Positions 1 to 8,554 of a stretch of 64,000 nucleotides of DNA are shown here, piece after piece (the first letter of the stretch is position 1; each line of letters begins with the position of its first letter). Source of the DNA: Saxidomus purpurata (lineage: Eukaryota; Mollusca; Bivalvia; Venerida; Veneridae); NCBI GenBank assembly GCA_022818135.1, contig JAFMSR010000005.1, positions 28,583,865 through 28,647,864 on the forward strand, given 5' to 3'. The position numbers and the translations under genes were made by a program. A model generated the notes under the pieces. That model was given only the letters and a program-made list of their open reading frames with translations. It made no database searches and was not told the origin of the DNA.

Positions 1-241
1 TGACACAAATTTGTGCATTTGGACACGATTTTGATATGGTCCGCATGTTCTGACCAAAACGAAAATTCGTTGATATAATAAAGAATGAAAACGGTATACA
101 AAAAGTGTAAATTCATCGTGGTCAGAGAATGCGGACCTAGTGAAATATTTGCTTCAAAGAGACCTCTCCCATACTTTGTAGGTCCATATTTGGACTATTT
201 TCCGTCAATACTTCATTAATAAACACATTTTATAGGCTGTT

Positions 242-478
242 TTATCCTTTTTTACGTTCAAACAAAACGTCTTTCAAATCTTTAGTTTGTTTCACGCAAT
301 CAATTACTCTTTTCGATCTTTGATCAGCATCTTTAGCTTCGTCTCTCCACCATTTTTGTAAACACGAAGCGTCTGTGGCAACTGTCAACAAATCGATACT
401 TTTTCGGTAAAATGTAGCTTCCTGGTCCACGGAGATTGTAACAGATCGCAGGGTAAATATTTCATTTATTCTTTGCAT
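242..478 (-). CDS. Possible small or terminal coding exon, unknown product
   Basis: This is an open frame of 78 codons ending in TAA. Its composition is charged and protein-like, with Lys, Asp, Arg and Glu enriched towards the C-terminus and a WW pair in the middle, unlike most chance ORFs in this AT-rich DNA. On the minus strand, CTCTATACAG lies just upstream of the ATG and could be a 3' splice site, which would make this the last exon of a longer gene. I do not recognise the protein and see no domain, signal peptide or membrane segment. It could equally be chance. Confidence 0.25.
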   Translation of the reverse strand: MQRINEIFTLRSVTISVDQEATFYRKSIDLLTVATDASCLQKWWRDEAKDADQRSKRVIDCVKQTKDLKDVLFERKKG

Positions 479-796
479 GATTACTGTATAGAGATATAAA
501 ATCTACATTCTTGTTTATAAGTAGAATCTTGCATGTAGAGTCTACAGTACTGTATTGTAGTACTTGATCAAGTCTATATCCTTCGCTCAATTTATTATGC
601 ATACTCAATATGACTCTACTGTTTTGTTTTTTTCATTAAAAACATTTTTAAACAGTTATGACCAATTCAAACAGTTATGACCAATTCAATTTAGATCTAG
701 ATATAAATATTGAAAGGAAAACGACAGACGCTACATTCGGATTGATGTAAAAATAGAATGGGTATATCAATAAGCTACGACACATACAACACGAAG

Positions 797-883
797 TTCG
801 CAGTGGTGCAATGGTAGCGTCAGCGATTCATAAACTAACGTTCGCGAGTTCGAAACCCGACAGTTCCTTTTGATTTTTTTTTT
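797..883 (+). ncRNA. tRNA-like Pol III promoter, probably a tRNA-derived SINE head or tRNA pseudogene
   Basis: TGGTGCAATGG at 804-814 matches the A-box consensus TRGYNNARNNG at every position. AGTTCGAAACC at 847-857 matches the B box GGTTCGANNCC except at its first base. The two boxes are 32 bases apart, as in a tRNA gene, and a run of ten T at 874-883 is a typical Pol III terminator. The acceptor stem does not pair (TTCGCAG against CAGTTCC) and the T stem is weak, so this is not a functional tRNA. A decayed tRNA or the head of a SINE fits better. Confidence 0.45.
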
Positions 884-1054
884 CTTTTCAAAATGATTAA
901 GTCTGTTGAACAATCACCTGCTTTTATATTCTTAACGTTATTCAACCTTTTATTTTCAATAAAACTCTTTTTGGGTAGACAATTCTGTACTTTAAAAAAT
1001 CATGAATTTAAAATCTGAAAATACTACCAGTATGGTAGTTTCGTGTTATAATGC

Positions 1055-1059
1055 CTGAT
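1055..1059. repeat. Target-site duplication CTGAT, left copy
   Basis: CTGAT directly abuts the left LTR and recurs at 8513-8517 directly after the right LTR. A 5-bp duplication is usual for BEL/Pao integrases. Confidence 0.9.
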
Positions 1060-1849
1060 TGTTTTTAGAGATTAATAACTATGGCACTACTGCACAGCTG
1101 TAGTGGGCAGCTTCAAACAAGTGTCTTGGGCAACGAGAAAAAAAGATACAATACACGCGCTACTTCTTTCACTTTTATTCCTGGCGTAGAATAACATACA
1201 ATAGCGGTTATCTGAAAGTCAAACATTCACACTCTCAGTAAAACATAAACTACAAAAAGATACGCATACAACTGCATACGTACATACAAGTATTAACACA
1301 AACAACATAATAAATCTTAACAAGGAATTGCGGGAATCCTGCAGCTAGTTATGTAAAATATTTCATTACTTAATAAAAATACAGATGTATTTACCTTAAC
1401 AGTAAAAGGTGTAATTGTTTCAGAACAAAATTATTTGAACAAAAATAATTCCTCCGAACAAAGCAATAAAACAAAAAATGAACTTACTGAACAATGCTAT
1501 CTGTGCCCAAAACGTATTGAAATTGAAATATACAAAAATCGTGTGGCTTGACGAATTCTCAAAATCAACTGCGCTCTGGCAAGGCGGCAAAATTTGCATT
1601 TGCATGTAATTATTATTTCTAGGGACAGTTTTGACCAACCAAAATGCAGAAAGCGCTCTGTAACGGATAAATTCAAAGTTTCATTTTCTAAATATGGGAG
1701 GCACTCATCTCTTGTGACCCTAAAGCTTTGGCATGAAACAGACCGCTGTAAACTAACACTGTGCCGGACAGGTGGACATGATATATGGCCATCAAAAAGT
1801 AGTGAACCCCGTTAATTGGAACCTGCACAAACATTCGGAGTCTGCAACA
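1060..1849 (-). repeat. 3' LTR of the BEL/Pao element
   Basis: This 790-bp LTR has TG and CA ends on the plus strand and is a direct copy of 7725-8512. Position-for-position comparison shows one difference, a run of seven A near 1138-1144 against five in the partner. The short ORFs inside it (for example 1420-1638) recur identically in the partner copy and are not regarded as genes. Confidence 0.95.
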
Positions 1850-2085
1850 CCGGCCCTCAATGAACCTTTTACATAAGTTCATTCATATATTTTAAGGGAA
1901 GACGAAGAATATAATACTCATTTTATAATAATCAACAACATTCAAAACCTCCCAGAAGGGTGAGACATACTAATCTAGATTTATAATACATGTACATTTA
2001 TAGAATATCATAACGCCTAAATAGCAGCTCATCAAGCGTTAATTAATGTGGCTGATCATTGTTATCAGTTAGCATGAAAGGTTTT

Positions 2086-5000
2086 CTACTCTAACATGCA
2101 TAACATCGTAATCGGTCGTACCTTTACAGACCCGTTTACCTTGACCTTACATGACCTTACGAGTCCGTCTCTACCTTTGTTTACATCGAGAACAATGCCT
2201 AATGGCCATTTGCCACGAGATGATTGCTCATCGCAGACGAGAACGAGGTCATTTACGGACACATTCCTTTGGGTATTATGCCACTTTTGTCTTACCTGCA
2301 AGGTCGGCATGTATTCTCGCACCCATCTTCTCCAGAAAACGTTCGCTAAATACTGAACTTGTCGCCACCATCGTTTACAGTAGTTATCATTTTTGTCAAA
2401 CGTACCTGGTGGGAAACACGTATTTGAACGCATCAGCAGTATTTTATTTGGTGTAAGCGGTTGTGGATCCTTGGGATCAGCACTTACCTGCGTGATTGGT
2501 CGATCATTCAAGATTTTCTCAACTTCCGTGATAAGGGTGGACAATGCTTCATCATTGAGAAGTTGTTCCCCAATGACGGACTTCAAAGCCCTTTTTGTTG
2601 CTTTAACGAGTCTTTCCCATACTCCACCCATATGAGCGGCGTATGGTGGATTGAAATGCCATCTGATTTCGTTTTGTTGAAAAAACCTTGACATGCGCTG
2701 TTCATTCCAAGAATGAATAGATTCCCTTAACTCCCTTTCGCCAGCTACAAAATTCTTACCATTGTCGCTGAAAATCTTGTCTGGACGTCCTCTACGGCTA
2801 ATGAATCGCTGCAACGCACATATGAACGAATCTGTATCTAGGCTGTGTGCAATTTCAAGGTGTACAGCTCTGCTTGTCAGGCACGTGAACAGGCAACCAT
2901 ACCTTTTGTGATGTTTCCGACCCGATCTTACGTACATAGGTCCGAAATAGTCAACTCCTACATAGGTAAATGGCGGCATGTCCGGTGTGAGTCTTTCTTC
3001 TGGAAAATCGCTCATCTGTTGAACTTCCGGTCGTTGCAGCTGTCGTTTACACGTAATGCAGTGGCCAAGGACTGACTTCACAGTTTGCAGTCCGTGAATT
3101 ATCCAATACTTCTGCCGCAATAAGGACAAAATATGTACCGGACCCATGTGCGCATTCTGTTCGTGGTATTTCTGTATCAGGATTCTAGTCACGTGATGGC
3201 TACTTGGCAAGATGATTTGATGCTTGGCATCTACATGTAGGTCGGACATTTCTACTCGTCCACCGACTCGCAAAACATCATCCTTTAAAATAGGACATAG
3301 CCTTTTCAAAGAGCTCGAACTCGAGATTCGCCTTTGAGCCTTCACTTCACGTATGTCATTTTCAAACGTCTCTGTTTGAACTAATTTGAATATGGCTATC
3401 TGTGCCATTTGCATTTCCCTCACAGTTAGGGACTTACTACTTACCCTATCGCCAAGACTTCGTCTTTCCGGTAGGGATCTCTGAATTAAAAGCCCCTTAA
3501 AACGGAGTAGCCAACCGACTATATTTTGTAGTTTATGCCAGTCGGAGAACTTACTTAGTAACGTACTCATGCTCGAATCACGCTTGCCTTGAGTATTGAG
3601 TACGCTAGCCTGAGGTTTGAGCTCTATGTCGTCTTCATGCAAGTTTACGTTGCTTACCTGTGCTGGCCACTCTGCCTCATTCCTTTTAAGGAATTCCGGG
3701 CCAATCAACCATGTTTCAAGCCTTTCATTCTCTTGCGGATTAATTCCTCTTGACGCAATGTCGGCAGGATTACTCTTAGAGGGTACATACCTCCAGTCAT
3801 GTGGTGACGTCACCTCATGAATTACGGACAGTCTGTTCGCAACGAAAGTCTTGAACCTTTTCTGTTCATTTCTTATGTACCCCAACACAATCATGGAGTC
3901 CGTCCAAAAGTATCTTTCAGAAATTTGGATGTCAAGCTCCTCTATGACAATCTGATAAAGTTTGACAGCAACCACAGCTGCTGCCAGTTCGAGCCTTGGA
4001 ATTGACATAGCTTTTATAGGTGCTAACCTTGACTTACCTATAATAAGGCTACACTTACTGTGTCCGTTGGCGTCATACGCCTTTAAGTACACGGCAGATC
4101 CGTAGGCCAATTCAGATGCGTCACTGAACATATGTAGTTCAGCTCTCAACGTTGACCTGTCAAGCTCACTTGGAATTATGCATCTACCAATACTCACTTT
4201 CGATAATGCTGGTAGACTGGTTAGCCACTGTGACCATTTTTCTGCCTCCACATCCTGAATGTTTTCGTCCCAGCCTAAGTTCAGCCTACAAGCACGTTGT
4301 AAGATCAACTTTGGTATTAATGTCACCGGTGCAACTAGTCCAAGCGGATCGTACAACGAACTTGCAACCGACAAGATACTGCGTCTTGTCGTACCTTTGT
4401 CATGGAGATTAATATCAAACACAAACTGATCCTGATGAACATGCCACTGTAACCCGAGTGTTCGCTCACAGAACGATTCAGTGTCGAGGTCTAATTTTGC
4501 CCTCGGTTCAGCTCGATCCGTTTCCGGGATCGAATTCATGACATGTTCGCTATTAGAAAGCCATTTCGTGAGTCTGAAGCCCCCTAACGAGAGAAGTTCT
4601 TTCAACTCAGCAGCAAGTCTAATTCCCGAACTTGGATCTAATACAGACTTCAGAAGGTCATCAACGTAGAAATTACGTTCAACCGTACTTACCGCTTCTC
4701 GACTGAATTTGTCAATATTGTCATTGGCTGTGCGCTTTAAACTGAAGGCTGCACAACTAGGCGACGAAGTTGCGCCAAACAAATGCACGTTCATACGATA
4801 CTCTTTTGGCTCCTCGTGTAAGTTACCTCGAGGCCACCAAAGGAACCTTAGGACATCCCTATCATGCTCACTCACCCTCACTTGGTGGAACATAGCTTCT
4901 ATGTCCGCAACCAGTGCCACTGGCGCCTGCCTAAAGCGCATTAGTACGCCAGTTATACTGTTGGTTAGGTCGGGGCCTTGTAACAGATTATCATTCAATG

Positions 5001-7596
5001 ACGTACCTTGATACTTAGCAGCACAATCAAAAACAACCCTTACCTTGCCTGGCTTCTTTGGATTGAGCACGGGGTGATGTGGAAGGTACCAAATACGACC
5101 GGGTTCGAATCCCGCTCTTGCATCCACTAAGGAAGCATACCCACGTTCAATATACCCATTTACTGTTTCCCTGTACATATTAAACAACTGATCATCTCTT
5201 TGAAGTTTTCCTTTCAAATGACCGAGTCGTATCGTGGCCATCTTCACGTTATTTGGGAGGCTTACACCAGGGTCTTTCCACGGGAGCCCTAACTTGTAGT
5301 GACCGTTATCTTTTATTACTGTACCTTTCATAACGGACAGCGCACGACGGTCTTCCTGTGACATCCCTGTGCCACAACTCTTGACATCTGGAAAGTCGGT
5401 TGTCCATAGCTTATCGATTTGCAACTGTATACTAGATGCAAGCTGAAAATTAATACTACCGTGATCTAGTGATGGTCTATTACCTGTAGGTCCGATAATG
5501 CTCCAGCCTAGCATCGACCTGATTGCATAGGGCTCACCCCCTTTTCCCCTTCGCTGCTCCTCTACCCAGAAGGCATCAGGGGTGTCGCTTCCCACGAGCA
5601 ACTCGACTTTATCGACATCAATTTTCGGTAAATGGATGCCACTTAAATGTTTCCACTTACCTGTCACAGACTGGTCTGGCAACGACTGCAAGGAGATAGG
5701 CAAGGTTTTGACAGACCATACCCTTTGAAGGTCGATAACTTGACCTCCATTTAATGCACTTACCTGCAGCTGCACTTCTCTGCCAGTCTGATTCTGACTA
5801 GACTTGTTCACTGTGGTTAACGTGAACTTACAAGGTTTACCTTCAACCCCTAGCCTTTTGATAAGACTTTCACTACACAACGTAACATCACTCCCTTCGT
5901 CCAGGAGAGCATACGTCTCTACTTGTGAAAATCCCGTTCCGACGACTACTGGAACAATGCGCAAACTAACCTTGTTCGGTTTAGACCGCGATTCTGAAGC
6001 GGCGACATATCTATCCTGCCCATTTTCATACTCACGGGTTTGACCAGAGTCTCGGTGAAACATTGTATTATGTTTCCCGGTACAACCTGAAACCTGACAA
6101 CAACTATTTTTCCTACAATGTTCGGCAACATGTTTAAAATTCATGCAATTTTCACACATTTCATGCTCTCTGATAACTCTCAGCTTTGAATCAATATCAA
6201 TTAGCCTAAACTCTGTGCATTCCCTTAACTTATGGGCCTTCTTGCAATAAATACACGATAATCGTGCCCTTGGGGTTTTTTCTGGGGGAGATTTACCTGA
6301 GTTTCTCTTATCAGATCCAGTGGACAGTGTTACAACTTTATTCCGCTGTGAAGGGTTACCTAGGGAATTTCGGGGCAAATTCTTTGTATGCTTATTAGAC
6401 TCATTTGCAAGGTCATAACCATACATCGTATTTGCAACAAGAGAACGTTCCTTCACAAAGGTTAAAAGGTGATCGAAGTTTGGTTCGACTCCCTGCTCGA
6501 TCAGGCTACTCGCACGTTCAACCCACTTAGACCGAATGTGAACCGGTAGTCTCCCAACTATTTTTCTCAAATTTTCAGTATTATTCACATCAGACATGAA
6601 GCCTAGCTGGGAGAGAGTGATGTGGCATTTTTCCATATGAAGTGACAGATTCAACAATCCCTTAACATCATTACTCTTAATGACACTGCCATTTATCAAA
6701 CTATCTACATGTGACCTGGCCACTAAATGGGGTTTGCCATATCTAGATTTTAAGATTTCTTTAGCCCTTAAATAGCCTACGTCTGGAGGCAAAATTACAC
6801 AGTCTTCTATACAATATCTGGCATCTTCCTGACATAACTGAATTAGATAGTTTAATCTTAATCTACTATCACTTACCCTAGCCTCAACGTTTGTTTCAAA
6901 GTTACTAAGAAACTTACAATAATCCGCAGGATTCCCATTAAACTTTATTAATTCCGGTTTTGGTAAACCATGAACGTCCTGAGTTCTGATTTGAACTGGT
7001 GGCACATTGTCACAAAGTTTGTCACTATTTCCATTGAAAGGTAAGTCCTTACTGCAGTTCTTCACATAGTCTCTCACCTTGTCGTCGGGTGACGAACTGT
7101 CCGGTAACGATAAGTATTCCCTGCTTCCGTCGTTATCCGCCTCCTCATCCTCTATCTCGGCCAATTCTACTTCGTGTCGGGCGGTCTGTAGTTCGAGCTC
7201 CCGCCGAAGCTCCTCACTTTTACGTTCTATTTCTTGTCTCTCCCGTATCTGCCGAAGACGCAGTTCTGCCCTTCGCTTGTGTGACGCTGTGGAATTGTGT
7301 GACGAAACGGAACTTCCGCGGCTTGCGTCATTTTCACCAGAGTCACTTACTCGCGACAACAAGACTTTGTACCGTTCTTGCATTTCTTTGAACTTGTCTT
7401 CATTTAGTGACGCCTCACATCTATGACGTACGTCAACCAACTCCTCCCAACAATCGCACAGTTCTTTCCGCAACTGTTGGAACCCAGAATCGCCTGCATT
7501 TAGCTTAATGTCAATTGCCTTCGCAATCCTCGAGAAGCTTGCGACGAGCTTCTTCATCGACGCTTCTAATTCTTCTCGTGACGAGCCGTCAGCCAT
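2086..7596 (-). CDS. BEL/Pao polyprotein (gag-protease-RT-RNase H-integrase)
   Basis: This single ORF has no stops. The frame is open from 7632, but I prefer the second Met (7596) because it begins a typical gag-like acidic and coiled N-terminus. Residue numbers below count from the upstream Met at 7632. A coiled, Glu/Arg-rich segment lies near 110-165, followed by a DUF1759-type gag core near 225-400 and CxxC zinc knuckles near 460-520. The aspartic protease motif LLDEGSD is near 577, and the reverse transcriptase spans about 800-1010 with the YVDD catalytic box at 989-992. RNase H occupies about 1165-1300, and an HHCC zinc site lies near 1480-1530. The integrase catalytic residues are D1561 (VDYFGP), D1623 (SDNGKNF) and E1673 (GVWERL). 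A DUF5641-like tail ends the protein. The product would copy element RNA into DNA and integrate it. All catalytic motifs are present, so the element may be competent. Plus-strand ORFs inside it are shadows. Confidence 0.95.
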   Translation of the reverse strand: MADGSSREELEASMKKLVASFSRIAKAIDIKLNAGDSGFQQLRKELCDCWEELVDVRHRCEASLNEDKFKEMQERYKVLLSRVSDSGENDASRGSSVSSHNSTASHKRRAELRLRQIRERQEIERKSEELRRELELQTARHEVELAEIEDEEADNDGSREYLSLPDSSSPDDKVRDYVKNCSKDLPFNGNSDKLCDNVPPVQIRTQDVHGLPKPELIKFNGNPADYCKFLSNFETNVEARVSDSRLRLNYLIQLCQEDARYCIEDCVILPPDVGYLRAKEILKSRYGKPHLVARSHVDSLINGSVIKSNDVKGLLNLSLHMEKCHITLSQLGFMSDVNNTENLRKIVGRLPVHIRSKWVERASSLIEQGVEPNFDHLLTFVKERSLVANTMYGYDLANESNKHTKNLPRNSLGNPSQRNKVVTLSTGSDKRNSGKSPPEKTPRARLSCIYCKKAHKLRECTEFRLIDIDSKLRVIREHEMCENCMNFKHVAEHCRKNSCCQVSGCTGKHNTMFHRDSGQTREYENGQDRYVAASESRSKPNKVSLRIVPVVVGTGFSQVETYALLDEGSDVTLCSESLIKRLGVEGKPCKFTLTTVNKSSQNQTGREVQLQVSALNGGQVIDLQRVWSVKTLPISLQSLPDQSVTGKWKHLSGIHLPKIDVDKVELLVGSDTPDAFWVEEQRRGKGGEPYAIRSMLGWSIIGPTGNRPSLDHGSINFQLASSIQLQIDKLWTTDFPDVKSCGTGMSQEDRRALSVMKGTVIKDNGHYKLGLPWKDPGVSLPNNVKMATIRLGHLKGKLQRDDQLFNMYRETVNGYIERGYASLVDARAGFEPGRIWYLPHHPVLNPKKPGKVRVVFDCAAKYQGTSLNDNLLQGPDLTNSITGVLMRFRQAPVALVADIEAMFHQVRVSEHDRDVLRFLWWPRGNLHEEPKEYRMNVHLFGATSSPSCAAFSLKRTANDNIDKFSREAVSTVERNFYVDDLLKSVLDPSSGIRLAAELKELLSLGGFRLTKWLSNSEHVMNSIPETDRAEPRAKLDLDTESFCERTLGLQWHVHQDQFVFDINLHDKGTTRRSILSVASSLYDPLGLVAPVTLIPKLILQRACRLNLGWDENIQDVEAEKWSQWLTSLPALSKVSIGRCIIPSELDRSTLRAELHMFSDASELAYGSAVYLKAYDANGHSKCSLIIGKSRLAPIKAMSIPRLELAAAVVAVKLYQIVIEELDIQISERYFWTDSMIVLGYIRNEQKRFKTFVANRLSVIHEVTSPHDWRYVPSKSNPADIASRGINPQENERLETWLIGPEFLKRNEAEWPAQVSNVNLHEDDIELKPQASVLNTQGKRDSSMSTLLSKFSDWHKLQNIVGWLLRFKGLLIQRSLPERRSLGDRVSSKSLTVREMQMAQIAIFKLVQTETFENDIREVKAQRRISSSSSLKRLCPILKDDVLRVGGRVEMSDLHVDAKHQIILPSSHHVTRILIQKYHEQNAHMGPVHILSLLRQKYWIIHGLQTVKSVLGHCITCKRQLQRPEVQQMSDFPEERLTPDMPPFTYVGVDYFGPMYVRSGRKHHKRYGCLFTCLTSRAVHLEIAHSLDTDSFICALQRFISRRGRPDKIFSDNGKNFVAGERELRESIHSWNEQRMSRFFQQNEIRWHFNPPYAAHMGGVWERLVKATKRALKSVIGEQLLNDEALSTLITEVEKILNDRPITQVSADPKDPQPLTPNKILLMRSNTCFPPGTFDKNDNYCKRWWRQVQYLANVFWRRWVREYMPTLQVRQKWHNTQRNVSVNDLVLVCDEQSSRGKWPLGIVLDVNKGRDGLVRSCKVKVNGSVKVRPITMLCMLE

Positions 7597-7724
7597 CTTC
7601 CGACAATATGTTGAACAGTCCGGAATATACAAAACACATATAATCCAGATAATTTGAACTTTGCACTAACTGTACGTAATCCAATTAACTGCAACTTTCC
7701 TGGTTACAGATAATGTTCAATAAC

Positions 7725-8512
7725 TGTTTTTAGAGATTAATAACTATGGCACTACTGCACAGCTGTAGTGGGCAGCTTCAAACAAGTGTCTTGGGCAACG
7801 AGAAAAAGATACAATACACGCGCTACTTCTTTCACTTTTATTCCTGGCGTAGAATAACATACAATAGCGGTTATCTGAAAGTCAAACATTCACACTCTCA
7901 GTAAAACATAAACTACAAAAAGATACGCATACAACTGCATACGTACATACAAGTATTAACACAAACAACATAATAAATCTTAACAAGGAATTGCGGGAAT
8001 CCTGCAGCTAGTTATGTAAAATATTTCATTACTTAATAAAAATACAGATGTATTTACCTTAACAGTAAAAGGTGTAATTGTTTCAGAACAAAATTATTTG
8101 AACAAAAATAATTCCTCCGAACAAAGCAATAAAACAAAAAATGAACTTACTGAACAATGCTATCTGTGCCCAAAACGTATTGAAATTGAAATATACAAAA
8201 ATCGTGTGGCTTGACGAATTCTCAAAATCAACTGCGCTCTGGCAAGGCGGCAAAATTTGCATTTGCATGTAATTATTATTTCTAGGGACAGTTTTGACCA
8301 ACCAAAATGCAGAAAGCGCTCTGTAACGGATAAATTCAAAGTTTCATTTTCTAAATATGGGAGGCACTCATCTCTTGTGACCCTAAAGCTTTGGCATGAA
8401 ACAGACCGCTGTAAACTAACACTGTGCCGGACAGGTGGACATGATATATGGCCATCAAAAAGTAGTGAACCCCGTTAATTGGAACCTGCACAAACATTCG
8501 GAGTCTGCAACA
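7725..8512 (-). repeat. 5' LTR of the BEL/Pao element
   Basis: This 788-bp copy of 1060-1849 is two bases shorter in one A-run. As the 5' LTR of a minus-strand element it should carry the element promoter, reading left, away from the DDE-SWIM gene. The DDE-SWIM reading frame is open back into this LTR as far as an ATG at 8435, which gives a possible LTR-encoded 40-residue extension. Confidence 0.95.
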
Positions 8513-8517
8513 CTGAT
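8513..8517. repeat. Target-site duplication CTGAT, right copy
   Basis: This is identical to 1055-1059. Removing the element and one CTGAT rejoins 1059 to 8518 and restores the presumed pre-insertion sequence upstream of the DDE-SWIM gene. Confidence 0.9.
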
Positions 8518-8554
8518 CAACATTACTAAGATCTCTAATTTATTTCTTTCCAGA

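Larger units (their letters stand above)
1..1054. other. Left flank with no firm gene
   Basis: This stretch lies left of the BEL/Pao insertion. It contains one possible small coding exon on the minus strand, an imperfect inverted repeat at 38-56 and 119-137, and a tRNA-like Pol III promoter near 797-883, each listed separately. Because the BEL element was inserted at 1055-1059, this DNA was originally continuous with 8518 onward. It may therefore hold the promoter or non-coding first exon of the DDE-SWIM gene, but I could not identify that exon. Confidence 0.4.
1060..8512 (-). mobile_element. Complete, young BEL/Pao LTR retrotransposon
   Basis: This 7.45-kb element is bounded by two direct LTRs (1060-1849 and 7725-8512) and a perfect 5-bp target duplication, CTGAT. 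It is transcribed on the minus strand, so its 5' LTR is the right-hand copy. It carries one long uninterrupted ORF with gag-like, protease, reverse transcriptase, RNase H and integrase regions in the BEL/Pao order, and no envelope ORF. By eye the LTRs differ only by two A residues in a homopolymer, which implies a very recent insertion. No TGG-type primer-binding site directly abuts the 5' LTR. The polypurine tract next to the 3' LTR is weak (GAGGGCCGG on the minus strand). Confidence 0.95.

Noticed and set aside
797..883. Functional tRNA gene
   Set aside because: The acceptor stem does not pair and the T stem has mismatches, although the internal promoter boxes are good.
1420..1882. Short ORFs inside the left LTR
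   Set aside because: The same ORFs recur in the right LTR at 8083-8478. They are LTR sequence, with no domain or start context.
7079..7426. Plus-strand Ser-rich frame of 115 codons
   Set aside because: It lies opposite the Glu/Arg-rich coiled segment of the BEL/Pao polyprotein and is its shadow.
8435..8554. ATG at 8435 as the true start of the DDE-SWIM protein
   Set aside because: It lies inside a recently inserted LTR and a 3' splice site precedes the downstream ATG. It is kept only as a possible fusion isoform.
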